DNA of 64,000 bases from Ryuthela nishihirai (GCA_038380435.1 JAWZYU010000010.1:45976135-46040134); one strand, 5' to 3'. Positions 43,293-55,425 are shown, counted from the stretch's first letter. Program-made: numbers and translations. Notes: generated from the sequence alone by a model not told the origin.

Positions 43293-43639
43293 GTTATACT
43301 GAAACGCAACGAAAAACGTGCTCTGATAGTTGCATATTACAGAGTTGCATACTACAGACTAATTATTATGAAAGAAAGTTACCATGTATTAGAATTTGCT
43401 TCTTAAAAAAGTGGGTAATTTTTTTAACTGTTTATTCCAGCTGCATGTATAGTAAGCACCTCTCGTGAATTCTTAAATGATTTTGGAATTCTCCAACACA
43501 TTAGGAGGTCGGAAGGACTTGGAGCTCTTACTTCATACAGTCATGACGTGTTTTCGCATCGCTCCTGGGTTACTTCTAGTATTCATTTTTAGCTAATTCT
43601 TTACCTAACTTTCCTACTAGCCTTAGGCGAGATTGGTTT

Positions 43640-44370
43640 AAAATCCCAGTGGAGCCATTGGCAGGAAGTTTAGCTAGAATAGCTTAAACTTTTACTTAAA
43701 CTGTTAGCTTTTCAGATAGCCTTTCAGATTAATTTTCACCACGTCTGAATAAAGCTGACTTTTGGATTATTTAACACCACTTCAACGCCATTTCAATAAG
43801 TATAAGTACGAGTCAATAGCCGACCTGATTTGGCCGCTGTCAGTATTGGAAAAGTACCTAGCAATATACGACTGAGCGTTGGCCGATATTGGCAGCGAAA
43901 TAGTACGTATTGATAGCCGAATCTTGGTTGGCCGCTGTTATTTCGGAAATATACATTTTAAAGTAAGTTTACACACTTCAAATCCTCCGTTGAGGTATTA
44001 TCTCCCGTTTATTTTAACTTTAAGTCCTTGTATTTACCGATTCTAGTCGCTACTAGAATTTATTGTTTAAAAATTTTTCTCATTTGTTGTTAGTCTTAAA
44101 AAACTAACTATTTAAACTGATTTTATAACTTGTTCTGAGTTTTAGTATTGTAGGCAGATTCTCTGGTATTTTACAGAAATCTGTTCTATTTCATTCGGTC
44201 TGTACAGATTTTGACAGTTACAACTGCCATTTTTATACTTCGAAATTTTTGAATTATTTGCATATTTGTATGTAAATTTAATTCTTTTTCTTTAACTTAT
44301 ATCTTTTTACCATTATTTCATTGTTTTTATATTACTTCGAGATTGATAGTTCAAATTCTTAAAGTTCAAA
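43640..44370 (+). other. Probable 5' UTR of the Jockey-type LINE
   Basis: Upstream of ORF1 are two related segments: GTACGAGTCAATAGCCGACC...TTGGCCGCTGTCAGTATTGG near 43807 and GTACGTATTGATAGCCGAAT...TTGGCCGCTGTTATTTCGG near 43905. Repeats of this sort are usual in LINE 5' leaders with internal promoters. The true 5' end is not determined; assignment is inference from position. Confidence 0.45.
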
Positions 44371-45911
44371 ATGTCAAGTTCTGAAAAAATGGATTTATCT
44401 GTCCCGATCCTGACAGAGTGCTTTTCTGCAAGTGACGTCATTTCGGACCACTCAGAGACCTCTGAAAGCCAAGTCTCTGTTGATTCTTCACATTTGACTT
44501 ATAGTGCACAAATTTTCACTTTCCTATCGGAGAAAAACAGACTCCTTTATGATTTTAATTCTACTATTTCTCATATTCCTGCAATGAAAGATTTACATTG
44601 CATTTTACCAGATGAACGTGTAAGATTTAACGATGCTATATTAGAGAGATTCTATATAGAAAAAGACATAAATGAACATGTCTGTTCCGGCCAATGCTCC
44701 TCACAAATAATTGTTTCGGAGGTCATTCGAGGAATCAATTCTGCCCCAAAGCATGGGTTAGATTTATTGCAAGATGCAACCAAAATTGCCAATAAACCCA
44801 AAAAGAATTATCTTGGAAAACATTCCAAAAAGGGGCACAAGAGGATCTTGTCCCCAGTCATCGATCCCATATATGCCTCTAAGACCAAATTTTCAGGCTT
44901 AGAGGAGGAATATTTGGATACAGCAGCTACCGAAATGGAAGCTACAGAATCTATTTCTGTTTCTAAGGAAATTAGAAATAATAAATGAAAAATTCCCCCT
45001 ATCATTATTCGCTCTCCCAAGAACTGGATGAGCACACACAAAGAATTAACTAAAATTGCTGTTGAGACATTTACTGCCAAGACCTCTGGCGAAACAATCA
45101 GATTACAAACCAGATGTTCAGATGACTATAGGTCATTTGTTCGATTCTTCGAAGAGTCAGAACAGCAATTCCACACCTACAAATTAAAAGAAGAGAAGAA
45201 TCTCAGGGTAGTTATTAAAAATCTACCCCATGACATAACTTCTGACGACGTGCATACTGCTCTGGTTGACTTGGGCTTTACAGTCATAAAAATCTCACAG
45301 ATGAGACGTGGCAAAGACAAAAGCCTGATCCCTGTCTTTTTGGTGGAATTACCTAAAGAGACAACCAATAAAACGATATACGATATAACTGACCTCTTCC
45401 ATCTGAAGATTCACATCGAGAGTTACATAAATAAGAAAACTCCGCCAATTTTGGCCTTGGCCATACGGCCAATTACAAAGGCTGTTCTTACTATCCTATC
45501 AAGGAGGTTGTGACAACTCCAAAGGAAAAAACTAACACTGCCCAACCTTCAAAGGCTGTTAGTACTCCTGTCACACCCGGATTATCTTACGCAAGTGTTG
45601 CTGCGAAAGGCGCACGTGCTCCCAAACCCATTGGTAAAGAGAAACCTTTACCTAAGAGAAAGCATCCAACTGCCGTACCTCCTGCGCCAGCTCCTTCTAC
45701 AAGCGAGCAGTTTGATGCAACCATCTTAAACGATCTGAAGGAAATCTTTTTGATCTTCAAAAATCTGAATGTCTTCAATATTTTATTAATGGCTAAATCA
45801 TTAATTAATGAATATCAGAATGCCAACGGCCTTATGGGCAAACTCACAGTTGGGCTAAAAGCGTTCAACTATTTACTCTCTTCGCTGTCGTCAAATGGAG
45901 CACAACTGTAA
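44371..45911 (+). pseudogene. Jockey-type LINE ORF1 (gag-like), one stop and one frameshift
   Basis: Starts MSSSEKMDLSVPILTECFSA. One in-frame TGA at 44986-44988 interrupts it. Beyond the stop the same frame continues (NWMSTHKELTKIAVETFTAK). LRVVIKNLPHDITSDDVHTA followed by FLVELPKETTNKTIYDI is the domain preceding zinc knuckles in Jockey-type gag proteins. Near 45480-45510 the frame shifts and the expected CCHC knuckles cannot be read; the shift sits there. The C-terminal part (45510-45911) is proline/alanine-rich with SYASVAAKG. It likely encodes the RNA-binding partner of ORF2 and overlaps the ORF2 ATG by 17 nt. Length (about 510 codons) suits the family. Confidence 0.85.
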
Positions 45912-48585
45912 AAAGAACCATCTCAAGATTTTTTATTGGAATGCGAATGGAATTCTCAACGATTCATGGGAGTTCAGTCACTTTTTGACTGACCCCCAAG
46001 CTGATATTGTCCTTTTGGGCGAAACACACCTTAGGGCTTCTGACAATTTGAAGTTTCCTAATTTTGAGGTCTACAGATCGGATCGACAGCATAACAGAGG
46101 TGGAGGTACTGCTATTATCGTCAAGAGATCCATCAAACACCATCTTTTACAAACTGTAGACTTCGATACGTTGGAGGTTACTGCTATTGCAGTCGACGAT
46201 ATCCGTTTTGGAAATCTGAATGTATATGCGGCATATAAACCGCCCAATTCTGATATTATTTTGAATGATTTCAAAATAATTTTTAATACCAGTACTCCTA
46301 CAATTTTAGCAGGAGACTTAAACTCAAAAAATGTTACCTGGAACTCCAGATCTTGTAACAAAAATGGAAAAATTCTTTTAGACTATGCCACAGCCAACGG
46401 CATTATTGTGGATGCTCCCAGTGAGCCCACATTTTATCCTTACAACTCCATGCACCGACCAGATATAATTGATCTGGTCATGTTCGGTAATTTTTTACCA
46501 TCTTATGACCTCTGTGTTCATGAAGTTTTGAACTCTGACCATTTACCAGTCTGCCTGACTCTTTTCTCGTCTGTCACCCTTGTCCCAGACGATTTTAGAG
46601 TCGTAAACTGGGAACTCTTTAAAACTACAGTCAACGGAAAAGTCTCCGGATCCTGAAATCCTCTATCTCTCAGGAGGATTGAAGATATAATTATCCCCTT
46701 TACAGATCTTTTGAATCAATCTAGAATTGATGCCAGTACCATTCATAAACCTCGTAAGGATTTCTACATTCTTCCCAGATTTCTTTCTGATCTCGTCAAA
46801 GAAAAAAATAAAGCTAGGCATAAATGGCAAAGATCGAGAGAGGCTCGTGACAAGAATGCCTACTATGCACTTAAGATGGAAGTAAGACAAGAGCTCTCGG
46901 ATTACCGAATCTTACTTGGAACAAGAAGATTACCTCACTCTCTACAAGTGATGGCTCCATCTGGAAGATGGTTAAGACCTTGAAGAATCCTTTTGTTAAC
47001 TACCCCCCCATCCATGGAAAGGATGGGTTATGTTACAATGAGGATGATAAATGCGAAGCTTTTGCGGATGCCCTTGAGATCCAGTTTCAAGAAAATTCTG
47101 ATCTGTCCAACGATAACACCTGTGACAAAGTGGAGGAAACTCTTTTCCGTTTATCTCAAGTGGACAGATCCAGAATTCATTTTACATCTCCACCTGAACT
47201 GACTCGGGCCATCCGCAAACTGAAACTCAATAAGGCTTCAGGTCCTGTTGATATATCCAACAGGATGCTGAAGAACCTTCCGATAAAAGCTATCACGCAT
47301 CTGTGCAACATTTACAATTTCCTTCTCTGGCATCACATCTTTCCGGAGGTCTGGAAGAATGCTTACATTAGGCTCATCCACAAACCGGGTAAGGACCCAT
47401 CCTTAGCTGACAGCTATCGACCTATAAGTCTTCTATCCTGTTTGGGGAAGTTGTTTGAGCGAATTTTGCTCAATCGACTGGATGAATTCCTTTTAAACCA
47501 TCCTATCCTGCCTGAGTAACAGTTTGGATTCAGACGTAAAAGATCGACTCAGCATCAAGTCCTCAGAGTAGTGGAGACTATCGCTGAGGCACTGAATAAA
47601 AAGGAAATTGTTGCTGCCGTCTTTCTAGACGTGACCAAGGCTTTTGACCGCGTCTGGATGGACGGCCTCATCTATAAACTGATCAAGATTGGAATTCCTT
47701 CTGGCTGACTGGTATCCTTCAATCTTACCTTTCAGATAGAACCTTCCAGGTTCGCGTCAAATCCTCTACTTCCACAAAGAGAGTGGTGGCCGCTGGAGTC
47801 CCACAAGGCTCTCTCCTAGGCCCCACTCTCTTCTCATTGTACCTTTATGACATCCCTTCTTTTGACCGGATTGTTATTGCCCAGTATGCCGATGATATTG
47901 CACTCCTCTCCCCTTCCTTGGGAGTTGAGTATGCAATTAGAAGACTCCAGAATTGTTTAGATGAGTTAGATTCATGGTATGATACTTGGAAAATGAAAAT
48001 CAATGCTGACAAGAGTAACGCCATACTTTTTAGTGGCAAGAGGATCAATAACCCTCAGACTTTACTTTTTATGGATGAAGACATCACATGGCAAGACACT
48101 GTCAAATACTTCGAGTCACCTTGCAGAAGAAACTGAAATGGGATCCCCACATTCACGGGATCATAACTAAGGTGAACGCCGTCCGATGTCAGCTGGGACC
48201 TCTTCTCAGAAGAAACTCCGTTCTTTCTATTGACCACAAGCTTTTGCTCTACGACATGGACATACGTCCCATTATTTCCTATGCTTCCCCTATTTGGGCG
48301 AACACTACTGCAACCAATATACACAAGATTCAGGTCTTGCAGAACAAGATCTTAAGATGTGAGGTCGATGCCCTTGGTTTGTAACGAACAGACAAATCCA
48401 TAAAGATCTGGGCATCGACCATATTTACTCTTATATCAAGTTTTTATCACGTGGTTTCTTTGAAGCTGTTCAAAGCAATCCACATGGAATTATTTCTTGC
48501 TTATTCGACTACAATCATGAAGTCATGAATAGTTACAAGAGGCCTAAAATGATGGCTTTCAGCAAAGATAGTCATCCATTTTAGG
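45895..48585 (+). pseudogene. Jockey-type LINE ORF2 (endonuclease-reverse transcriptase)
   Basis: Residues 1-230: APE endonuclease with FYWNANGI, LLGETHL (catalytic Glu), GGGTAIIV, ILAGDLNSKN and the terminal NSDHLPV. A TGA at 46654-46656 interrupts but the same frame continues to 46983. After a frame change (about 46968), the reverse transcriptase follows: KLKLNKASGPVDISNRMLKN, IRLIHKPGKDPSLADSYRPI, a TAA at 47517, then QFGFRRKRSTQHQVLRVVET, FLDVTKAFDRVWMDGLIYKL. A second frame change brings GVPQGSLLGPTLFSLYLYDI and the active site QYADDIALLS, intact (about 47883-47910). After a third change, LQKKLKWDPHIHGI and YASPIWANT complete the thumb region. No RNase H. Three stops and three frame changes against otherwise good conservation suggest recent death. 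Confidence 0.9.
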
Positions 48586-48775
48586 TCTCTTGTTCATCCT
48601 TACTGTTTTTACTGTTGATCTTTATTGTCCTTCGGGACCCACCACTGGTGGTTTATTTTACTATGTTGTGTTTACACTGATGCCAACTAGGCACATATTC
48701 AGATGGAAGAGTTTATGGGTACCCATGTACCTGGTACTCTGAAAATGAATAACCGATCTACGATCTACGATCCAA
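48586..48775 (+). other. Likely 3' UTR of the Jockey-type LINE
   Basis: GTCCTTCGGGACCCACCACT GGTGG has a hairpin-like CCACCA...TGGTGG near 48639-48653. The end reads ACCGATCTACGATCTACGAT, a short tandem. The exact end and any target duplication are not determined. Confidence 0.45.
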
Positions 48776-48779
48776 CACA

Positions 48780-49528
48780 TTGTCCGGATATCTTTCCGTG
48801 TCATTATTAAATGGCGAAGATTTCGCGCCATATGGGCTGCTGATAACGAAACGAAACTAAATAACGAACTTAACCGAAATGACGATAATTACAAACAAAT
48901 GTAACAACAACTTAAGTTTAACAAATGATAGAAACGAGTGAATTAGAATTGATTTGAAAGAACTTTTCTCTGACCCCATAGTTACTTGCAATACAAGAAG
49001 AATCATTTAGATCTCCAAATTTGAAAATTTCCTCTTATGTTAGGATAATGTAGCATCGCCGGTTTAAAGCATTATGCTGACATTTATGCCACGTAGTGAT
49101 AATATCTTCAAAAATTCGTGGGGGACATGTGATTCATGACGCTGTGGTGGTCAGAATTTCACAGTGTTTAAATCATTACAGCGTTGTCAGTTGCTAAAAT
49201 GTACAACGTATATACTGTTTGGGGATTTTCTTTTTAAAATTTCGTTACAATTATATTTTTCTGTATCGTGATAATTTTTTATTTTGTTAAACTGATATTT
49301 AATTCTTTGTTATATCGTTATGCTGGTATGAATATCGTTGAAATGAAACATTTTTAGATAAAAATCCACAGTGAATTGATCGGAGTCGGAAAAAAATTCG
49401 TCATACTGAATATTTCACTATTCTGGAATTTGTTATATCGATATTTACTGTATAGTACTATGTTTTATGTTTATTTGGTTTCTCGTAACTTGAAGTATTC
49501 CTGTGGTTTTCTGTCATTCATTAATATA
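48780..49528. other. Unassigned AT-rich sequence
   Basis: Nothing recognised. Confidence 0.4.
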
Positions 49529-49530
49529 AA

Positions 49531-49863
49531 CGATTCAAGTCCCGCCTGGGCCAGCGTTGAGGTTTATCTCCGCAAAACTGCCCGCCCTGCCCTCGATCAG
49601 TAGGGGGCAACGATAGGCTTGGAAAGGCCACCGTCCGCCGGATGGAATGTTAAGTCGTGACCCCATCTGTGAGAGAGACATACCCTGTACATGTTAAAGC
49701 ACATGCTGGATGGCCTTGACGGGAGGATACCATCAGTCTCCCAACAGTTGTCCAGTGGGTCACCTTCTCCCTATCTTCTCTGAATCCTCTGGATCCTTGC
49801 TACCTGGCCATTTAGCCCATTGTGTGTAAAAAGTGCCGTTGAAGGTCAAACAACCTACCCCAA
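49531..49863 (+). mobile_element. SINE-A, 5' truncated at the B box
   Basis: Starts GATTCAAGTCCCGCCTGGGC and carries the full body and tail to CAACCTACCCCAACC. Loss of exactly the A box side is the common truncation seen here. Confidence 0.88.
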
Positions 49864-49869
49864 CCAATA

Positions 49870-50560
49870 GAATAATATTTGTATGCATAGTGTTTTTTTT
49901 TTATAATGATTTTTTAAATATACTACTTTATTCACGTTTTTTATTTTCTTTTTTCGAATTTTTAATGTATACAAAATTTTTCGGCACTAATATTTAATAT
50001 ATTGAATCGCAATTTTTTTTGTATGGAGCGACGACTGCACTAGGTATTAAACACTATAATTTTATTTAGCATGTTGCCAGAATTTGCATTGTAACGTGCA
50101 AGAAATCGAGAAAAATTTATTTTTTTTAACTTCATTTTCAGAATTTTTCATAAATATTCTATTAATCATAAAACAACCAAATAACTTTCAGATGTATGCA
50201 TCAGATATGGTCTTTTAACTGCAAAATAAATGAAAAAAGGATCAGTAGATAGTTTTTTTAAATATTAGGAATACAATACATGCCGTTTTAAACCCATTAT
50301 TTTCAGCAGCTATTTTTAAAGTTGCCATAACTTTAAAAATATTATTTTTTTGATCAAAAGTAGATGACATTCCGATGGTCTTATTAAAATTAATTTAATC
50401 TCAATTAAAATTAATCTACAATTTTTGTGAGATCTGAAAAGCTTTTGTATACTGTTAAACCTTATCTGAAATAAAAATTATCTGTCTACCTAAAAAAATA
50501 GTTTTTTCTAATAGAATCCACAATTACTACTTGACACCCTCTGCCTGATTTGAAATGGAA
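49870..50560. other. Unassigned very AT-rich sequence
   Basis: Long T and A runs; no features recognised. Confidence 0.45.
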
Positions 50561-50562
50561 TA

Positions 50563-50880
50563 CAGTGGACCCCCGATATAACGCGCATGTCGGGTGGGAA
50601 ACAACACCCGCGTTATACCGAGCGGCGCGGTGGCGACACAATAAATTTCACACTGTAAGCTTTTCTTTTACTCATCATACATACAATAATTAAACACTAT
50701 TCAAAATACATGCAGGAACTTAATACATACACAATTACTCAATACGCAGTAACAATAAAATGCGGTTACTCACTAACGCCTCACGGACTTGTATAAACAT
50801 ATTTGAACTTATCGCGAACATCGCCCGCGCTATAACCGAGTGCGCGGTATAGCGAGCAGCGCTATAACGAGGGTCCACTG
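50563..50880. mobile_element. pogo/Tigger-like MITE, 318 bp
   Basis: CAGTGGACCCCCGATATAAC at the left and the complement CAGTGGACCCTCGTTATAGC at the right, with TA outside both ends (50561-50562, 50881-50882). Both subterminal parts carry repeated ATAACGCG/GCGTTAT motifs. This is a classic non-autonomous Tigger-type design. No coding sequence. Confidence 0.9.
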
Positions 50881-50884
50881 TAGT

Positions 50885-52085
50885 TCTATTATTAAAAAAT
50901 GGTAACAGTTTTATTGCAGAACACATTTTACAGTTTAAAAATGGATTTTTTTGGTCTCACAAGAGGAAACTCTTTCCTATGATTTTCTTTACATTCATAA
51001 TAATAATTAGATGTCACATTCGAAAGAACAAAATAATTTAATAAATACAATTGAATAATAAAAGTAATAAATGCAAAATAAAATTTCAAATGTACCAGAA
51101 ATTGCAAATTTGTAAAAAAAAATAACATTCAAATATGACAATACTATATAAACCATTCTCCAAGAATTTTAATACGAATACATTCCTACATCATCAGGCT
51201 TGAATATGTGTTGTTTAAAAGATTAACTAAAGTATAATTTCAACTTTAAATGCGTCTCTTGAGAAGAAATGGCAACTGAAATCGTGAGAGCTCAACAACC
51301 GGTAATAAGAAGCAAAATTTGTTAAGCAATTTTTTCTTGTTATTACCGGCGTTTTTAAGATAATGTTATGTTTCGCTTAGCAAAAAATAGCGTGAAAGCG
51401 GAAAAAAGTGAGGTTTTAACATTAAAGGAAAAAATGACCTAGTCAACAGAACAATGCTGATCGTAACGATAAGGCAAGTGAACATTAGCAGTTGTTCTTG
51501 ATTTCGGAGCTAGTCATATGAGGTAATATGCATTTAACACTTGCGCACTGTGGGTAAATGTCATTTAAAAACTACCCTTCCAAGGATGGTGGCTTGTAAA
51601 AGGTAGTTTTGCATCAAGGACGGTTACACTGCGTGACATCTATGTCCCTGATAGAGTTGATGTGTAAAACGCTTATGCAGTGCACGACTACACAAGGTCT
51701 TCCGTATAATCCTCCAGTCCGCAACGAAAATTCCTCCCCGATCATTCATTGCGCATTCATTGCGCACAGTCATTGCGCATAAAGAACTCTAAAATTAAGT
51801 CAATTATGTTAATGTGAAAATATTAAAAAAAAATAGCAAACAAGTTTTCGAATCACATTTTTGAACGTCGGCGAAATCCATAAAGGAAGACCTTAATGTG
51901 AAGCGGTAAAATAAGGAAGTAATTTAAGGTACGTTAAGAAACCACAGGTTCTTAATGATTTCTGGGAATATCTTTTTATGCTATTTGACAAATGGTAAAC
52001 AAGATTTAAGGCTATACTCTAGAAATTGTCAAAATACGTGAAAATATAAGTTAGATATCCATGAAAAGATTAAATTTATAACTCT
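50885..52085. other. Unassigned AT-rich sequence with a shared repeat
   Basis: 51500-51645 (AGTCATATGAGGTAATATGC, GGTGGCTTGTAAAAGGTAGT, TTTGCATCAAGGA) is similar to 58930-58990 (GATCATATGAGTAATGCGCA, GGTGGCTCGTGAGAGGCAGT, TTCGCATCAAGGA). TCATTGCGCA is repeated three times near 51744-51778. Otherwise empty. Confidence 0.5.
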
Positions 52086-52100
52086 AAAGCCTGTGTATGA

Positions 52101-52488
52101 GGGGCGGGGGTGGCTCAGTCGGTAGCGCGCCAGGCTCGTAATCTGTAGTTCCCAGGTTCGAGTCCCAGCTGGGTCAGCGTTGAGATTTATCTCCGCAAAA
52201 TTCCCCGCCCTGCCCACGGTCAGTAGGGGACACCGATGGGCTTGGAAAGGCCGCCGTCCGTCGGATGGGACGTTAAGCCGTGGTCCCGTGTGCGGGAGAG
52301 CCATACCCTGTGCACGTTAAAGAACACGCTGGATGGCCTTGACGGGAGGCTACCATCTGTCTCCCAACAGCTGTTCCAGTGGGTCCCCTCCCCCAACCTT
52401 CTCTGAGCCTTCGGGGTCCATGTGACCTGGCCATTTAGCCCATGGTGTGCAAAAAAGTGCCGCTCAGAGGTAAAACAACCCAACCCAA
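52101..52488 (+). mobile_element. SINE-A reference copy (388 bp), 11-bp duplication
   Basis: Best copy for defining the family. Order: GGGGCGGGGGTGGCTCAGTC (A box TGGCTCAGTCGG), GCGCCAGGCTCGTAATCTG (anticodon-arm-like), GGTTCGAGTCCC (B box), then TCAGCGTTGAGATTTATCTC, CGTCCGTCGGATGGGACGTT, GTGCACGTTAAAGAACACGC, CAACAGCTGTTCCAGTGGG and a tail ending GCTCAGAGGTAAAACAACCC. Flanked by CCTGTGTATGA at 52090-52100 and 52489-52499. The head resembles elongator tRNA-Met (GTAGCGCG..CAG.CTC.TAATCTG) with CGT where CAT is expected. It should be transcribable by RNA polymerase III from its own boxes; its LINE partner is unknown. Confidence 0.96.
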
Positions 52489-52591
52489 CCTGTGTATGAA
52501 AGGAAACAATATTAACGAAGTTACTGACAAAGCTGAACGAAGATTTCCATTTCAACATTTTTTTTATATTTATTTTATTATTTTGCTAATG

Positions 52592-52918
52592 AGTAATTGA
52601 CGCAGTCGATAGCGCCAGACCCGTCACCTGATGTGTTCAGTCCTAACTACACCTGCATTGAAATTTATCTTCGCTAACCATTGTACTTCACTCTAGAAAA
52701 AAAAAAAGAACACCGATATGTTTGGAAAGGCCGCCGCCCGTCGGATGGGACGTTAAGCCGTTGTCCGCATACAGGAGAGCCTTTCAAAGAACATACTTGA
52801 CGGCCTTGACGAAATGCTTTCATTTGTCTTCGGAAAGCTAGTAGATATTTCTCCTTATCCACACATTTAGTTCAATGTGTGAAAAAAAATGTGCTGTTCA
52901 GGGATGAAATAATCCAAA
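52592..52918 (+). mobile_element. SINE-A, diverged
   Basis: AATTGACGCAGTCGATAGCG (A box region), damaged B box, GCCGCCGCCCGTCGGATGGG, CGTTAAGCCGTTGTCC, tail GTGCTGTTCAGGGATGAAAT. Several deletions. Confidence 0.8.
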
Positions 52919-52924
52919 GTAAAT

Positions 52925-53350
52925 TTTGCGGATGTTGTTTGCATGTTTGTTCCATAATAAATCTTGAGAAAGTTACATTTTAATTTAAAAAGAAAAACGA
53001 ATTTTTAATATTTTCTCCGCTTTCCAAAGAGAAAGTAAATACTACTTTTAGAACAAAATGACAGCGACGCATAACAACAAATCAAACATATTTATAAATA
53101 ATTATACCTTTTTACCTTATTAATTATTTGCACCTGGAATATGTTAGTTTTCTTATTTGTGATAAGACCGTCAAAGCCATCAGCTCAGCTTTGAAGATCT
53201 TATCACCACCTATTGGTCTCAAATTTCGTACGTCGCTGCCCTTTGTGAAAAGATCGGGGGTCTATCTCTGCCGTGAAATGGAAATAATCCTTCTGCCAAT
53301 ACCCGTTTGGTGAGAATTGCGAAATTTATCAATTGACAAATCTGCCGGAG
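52925..53350. other. Unassigned AT-rich sequence
   Basis: No element or conserved frame recognised. Confidence 0.4.
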
Positions 53351-53353
53351 AAG

Positions 53354-53738
53354 ATTGGGTTGTTTTAGCTCTGAGCGGCACTCTTTTGCACACAATGGGT
53401 TAAATAGCAAGGTCACAAGGACCCCGAATGCTCAGAGAAGGTTTGGGTTTGGAGAGGAGACCCATTGGAACAGCTGTTGGGAGATAGATGGAGCCTCCCG
53501 TCAAGGCCATCCAGCATATTCTTTAACGTGCACGCTTCTCCCGCACACGGGATCACAGCTTAACGTCCCATCCGACGGACGGTGGCCTTTCCAAGCCCAT
53601 CGGTGTCCCCTACTGACCGTGGGCAGAGTGAGGAGTTTGGTAGAGATAAATCTCAACGCTTGCCCAGCTGGGACTCAAACCTGGGAACTGCAGATTACGA
53701 GCCTGGCGCGCTACCGACTTCAACCACCCCCGCCCCCT
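53354..53738 (-). mobile_element. SINE-A copy
   Basis: Minus-strand full-length copy, head complement CCACCCCCGCCCC and tail complement GATTGGGTTGTTTTAGCTCT. It has a short deletion after GTGCACG near 53533. The flanks do not show a clear duplication. Confidence 0.9.
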
Positions 53739-54109
53739 CCGCAGAAAACATATATTTTGCGTCTTTGGAGGCAACCGCAATAAGCATTTGGCTTAACAAT
53801 ATACCTATACTACGTTCCAGATAAAGAACAGTGCATAAAATCTGATGATATTAAAAAGCAATCAACGATTAAAAAGAAGCCATACCCACATGAGTTCTTG
53901 CAAAAACAATTCGCAGATATAATTCCGCCAGAGCAAATAGTTCCACACCTTATGCGAAAAATAAGCACTTTTCCTAATGTACTTTTGCTTATTAATATGT
54001 GTACTATATGGAAGTGAGCAATTAAAAATGCTGTTTTCAACTTCGGAATATTGCGAAGTACTCAATGATGCATAATTTCTTTTACACTGGTATATTTACC
54101 ACTATGCTC

Positions 54110-54510
54110 TGTTTCATATAAAGAATGGAGAGGCAAACCTTCCTAGATGGGTTTTTGTCCAATCGTGGCTTATTTCGTTTAACCACGAAAGCTAATGAAA
54201 AAAAAAAAGATTCTACGCCTGAAAAGGTATCAGTCCTGAACTCGTTAAGGAGCTTCTATGACAAATTCTTTACATCTACATTAATAAAATATGTATGTGA
54301 TCGCCAAAACTCTTCACATATAGGAATATAAGAACCTGTAATTTTTGCAGAAGATTAAGAGTAGCATGAAAATGTAGAGTGCAATATATAAACTCGATAT
54401 ATTGAATAGGCGGTTAGGAATCGTTTTTTTGGATAAAGCATATTTCTATTCTTTTCTCCATCCGTAGCTTTTGCTTATAGCTGGGAATAGAATAAAGCGA
54501 GACGACTACG
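54110..54510 (+). repeat. Dispersed repeat, inverted copy at 57750-58090
   Basis: AATGGAGAGGCAAACCTTCC, AATCGTGGCTTATTTCGTTT and CCAAAACTCTTCACATATAG match the complement of 57850-58090. TCCGTAGCTTTTGCTTATAG matches the complement of 57790-57830. About 400 bp with insertions and deletions. Coding potential not convincing. Confidence 0.65.
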
Positions 54511-54514
54511 TAAT

Positions 54515-55000
54515 AAAACTGTGCGCCACGTTAGTAGCGTTACCTGCCAGAGTGTTAGCGATGAGTACTTACGTAAATATTTTTCTTCAGTTTGAACCCT
54601 GTATTTAAAAATATTGCAAATATACTACATTTCATAGATTTACGTAACTTATTGTTCCTCATCCTTCGGAAATCTATTCATCCTTTCTTTATATAGCAGA
54701 AGTCGTCTCACTACCTAGAACCTAGATTTCTTGTGCAGCACTCTGCCATGCTGCTAACACGCCGAACACGTGCCACAAAGCAGGATAAATGAAGGAAGGG
54801 TGGTGCCACTCCGCGACGAATCATTTCTTGACGCTCACTGGCTAGGTATTTTGACGTCACAGCGGGGAAACGACGGTAAACAAAGCACAAGAAGCGCACT
54901 GTAATATAGATTTCTGTTGGCAGAAAAAGTGTAAATTACAATTTCAGTTTTTTTTTAATTGTTTGAGGTCTAACTATCAGGGAAATATTTATTGTTATGG
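54515..55000. other. Unassigned sequence
   Basis: Nothing recognised. Confidence 0.35.
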
Positions 55001-55274
55001 CTATACACTCAACAGCCACTTTATTAGGTACAGTTCTTGTTATGTCAATACTGAAATTCAAAAACTCTGGAACATCTTAAATAATCATTTTTTGTAAAAG
55101 TGTGACGGCACAAGTTTTTTGTAAAAGTGTGACTGAAGACAATTTAAAAATCTGAAATCTATTTTAACCTAGATTTTAACAATATTCACTCTCTATTTAG
55201 AATTAAGTAAATTGGAATACTTAACAGGAATAATTCCATTTTAAGTAATTGTTCTCAAAATTTAATAAAAACAA

Positions 55275-55329
55275 GTTAAAACTAAAGCAATAAGTGTTAT
55301 GTTATAACACTTATTGCTTTAGTTTTAAC
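55275..55329. repeat. Perfect hairpin, 26-bp arms, 3-nt loop
   Basis: The left arm 55275-55300 begins GTTAAAACTAAAGCAATAAG. The loop GTT is at 55301-55303. The right arm 55304-55329 is its exact complement. It sits in the middle of the Tc1-like MITE. Confidence 0.95.
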
Positions 55330-55330
55330 A

Positions 55331-55425
55331 TACTAATTACGTCTGAATTACTAATTACGTCTGAACAACATACATTACTAAACAATACTAATTACGTCTG
55401 AACATTACTAATTACGTCTGAATAT
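55331..55425. repeat. Short irregular tandem repeat
   Basis: TACTAATTACGTCTGAA occurs four times (near 55331, 55347, 55387 and 55406), with a decayed spacer between the second and third. It begins right after the hairpin. Confidence 0.9.

Noticed and set aside
44808..45368. Minus-strand ORFs opposite the Jockey-type ORF1
   Set aside because: Mirror frames of a recognised coding region with no domain of their own.
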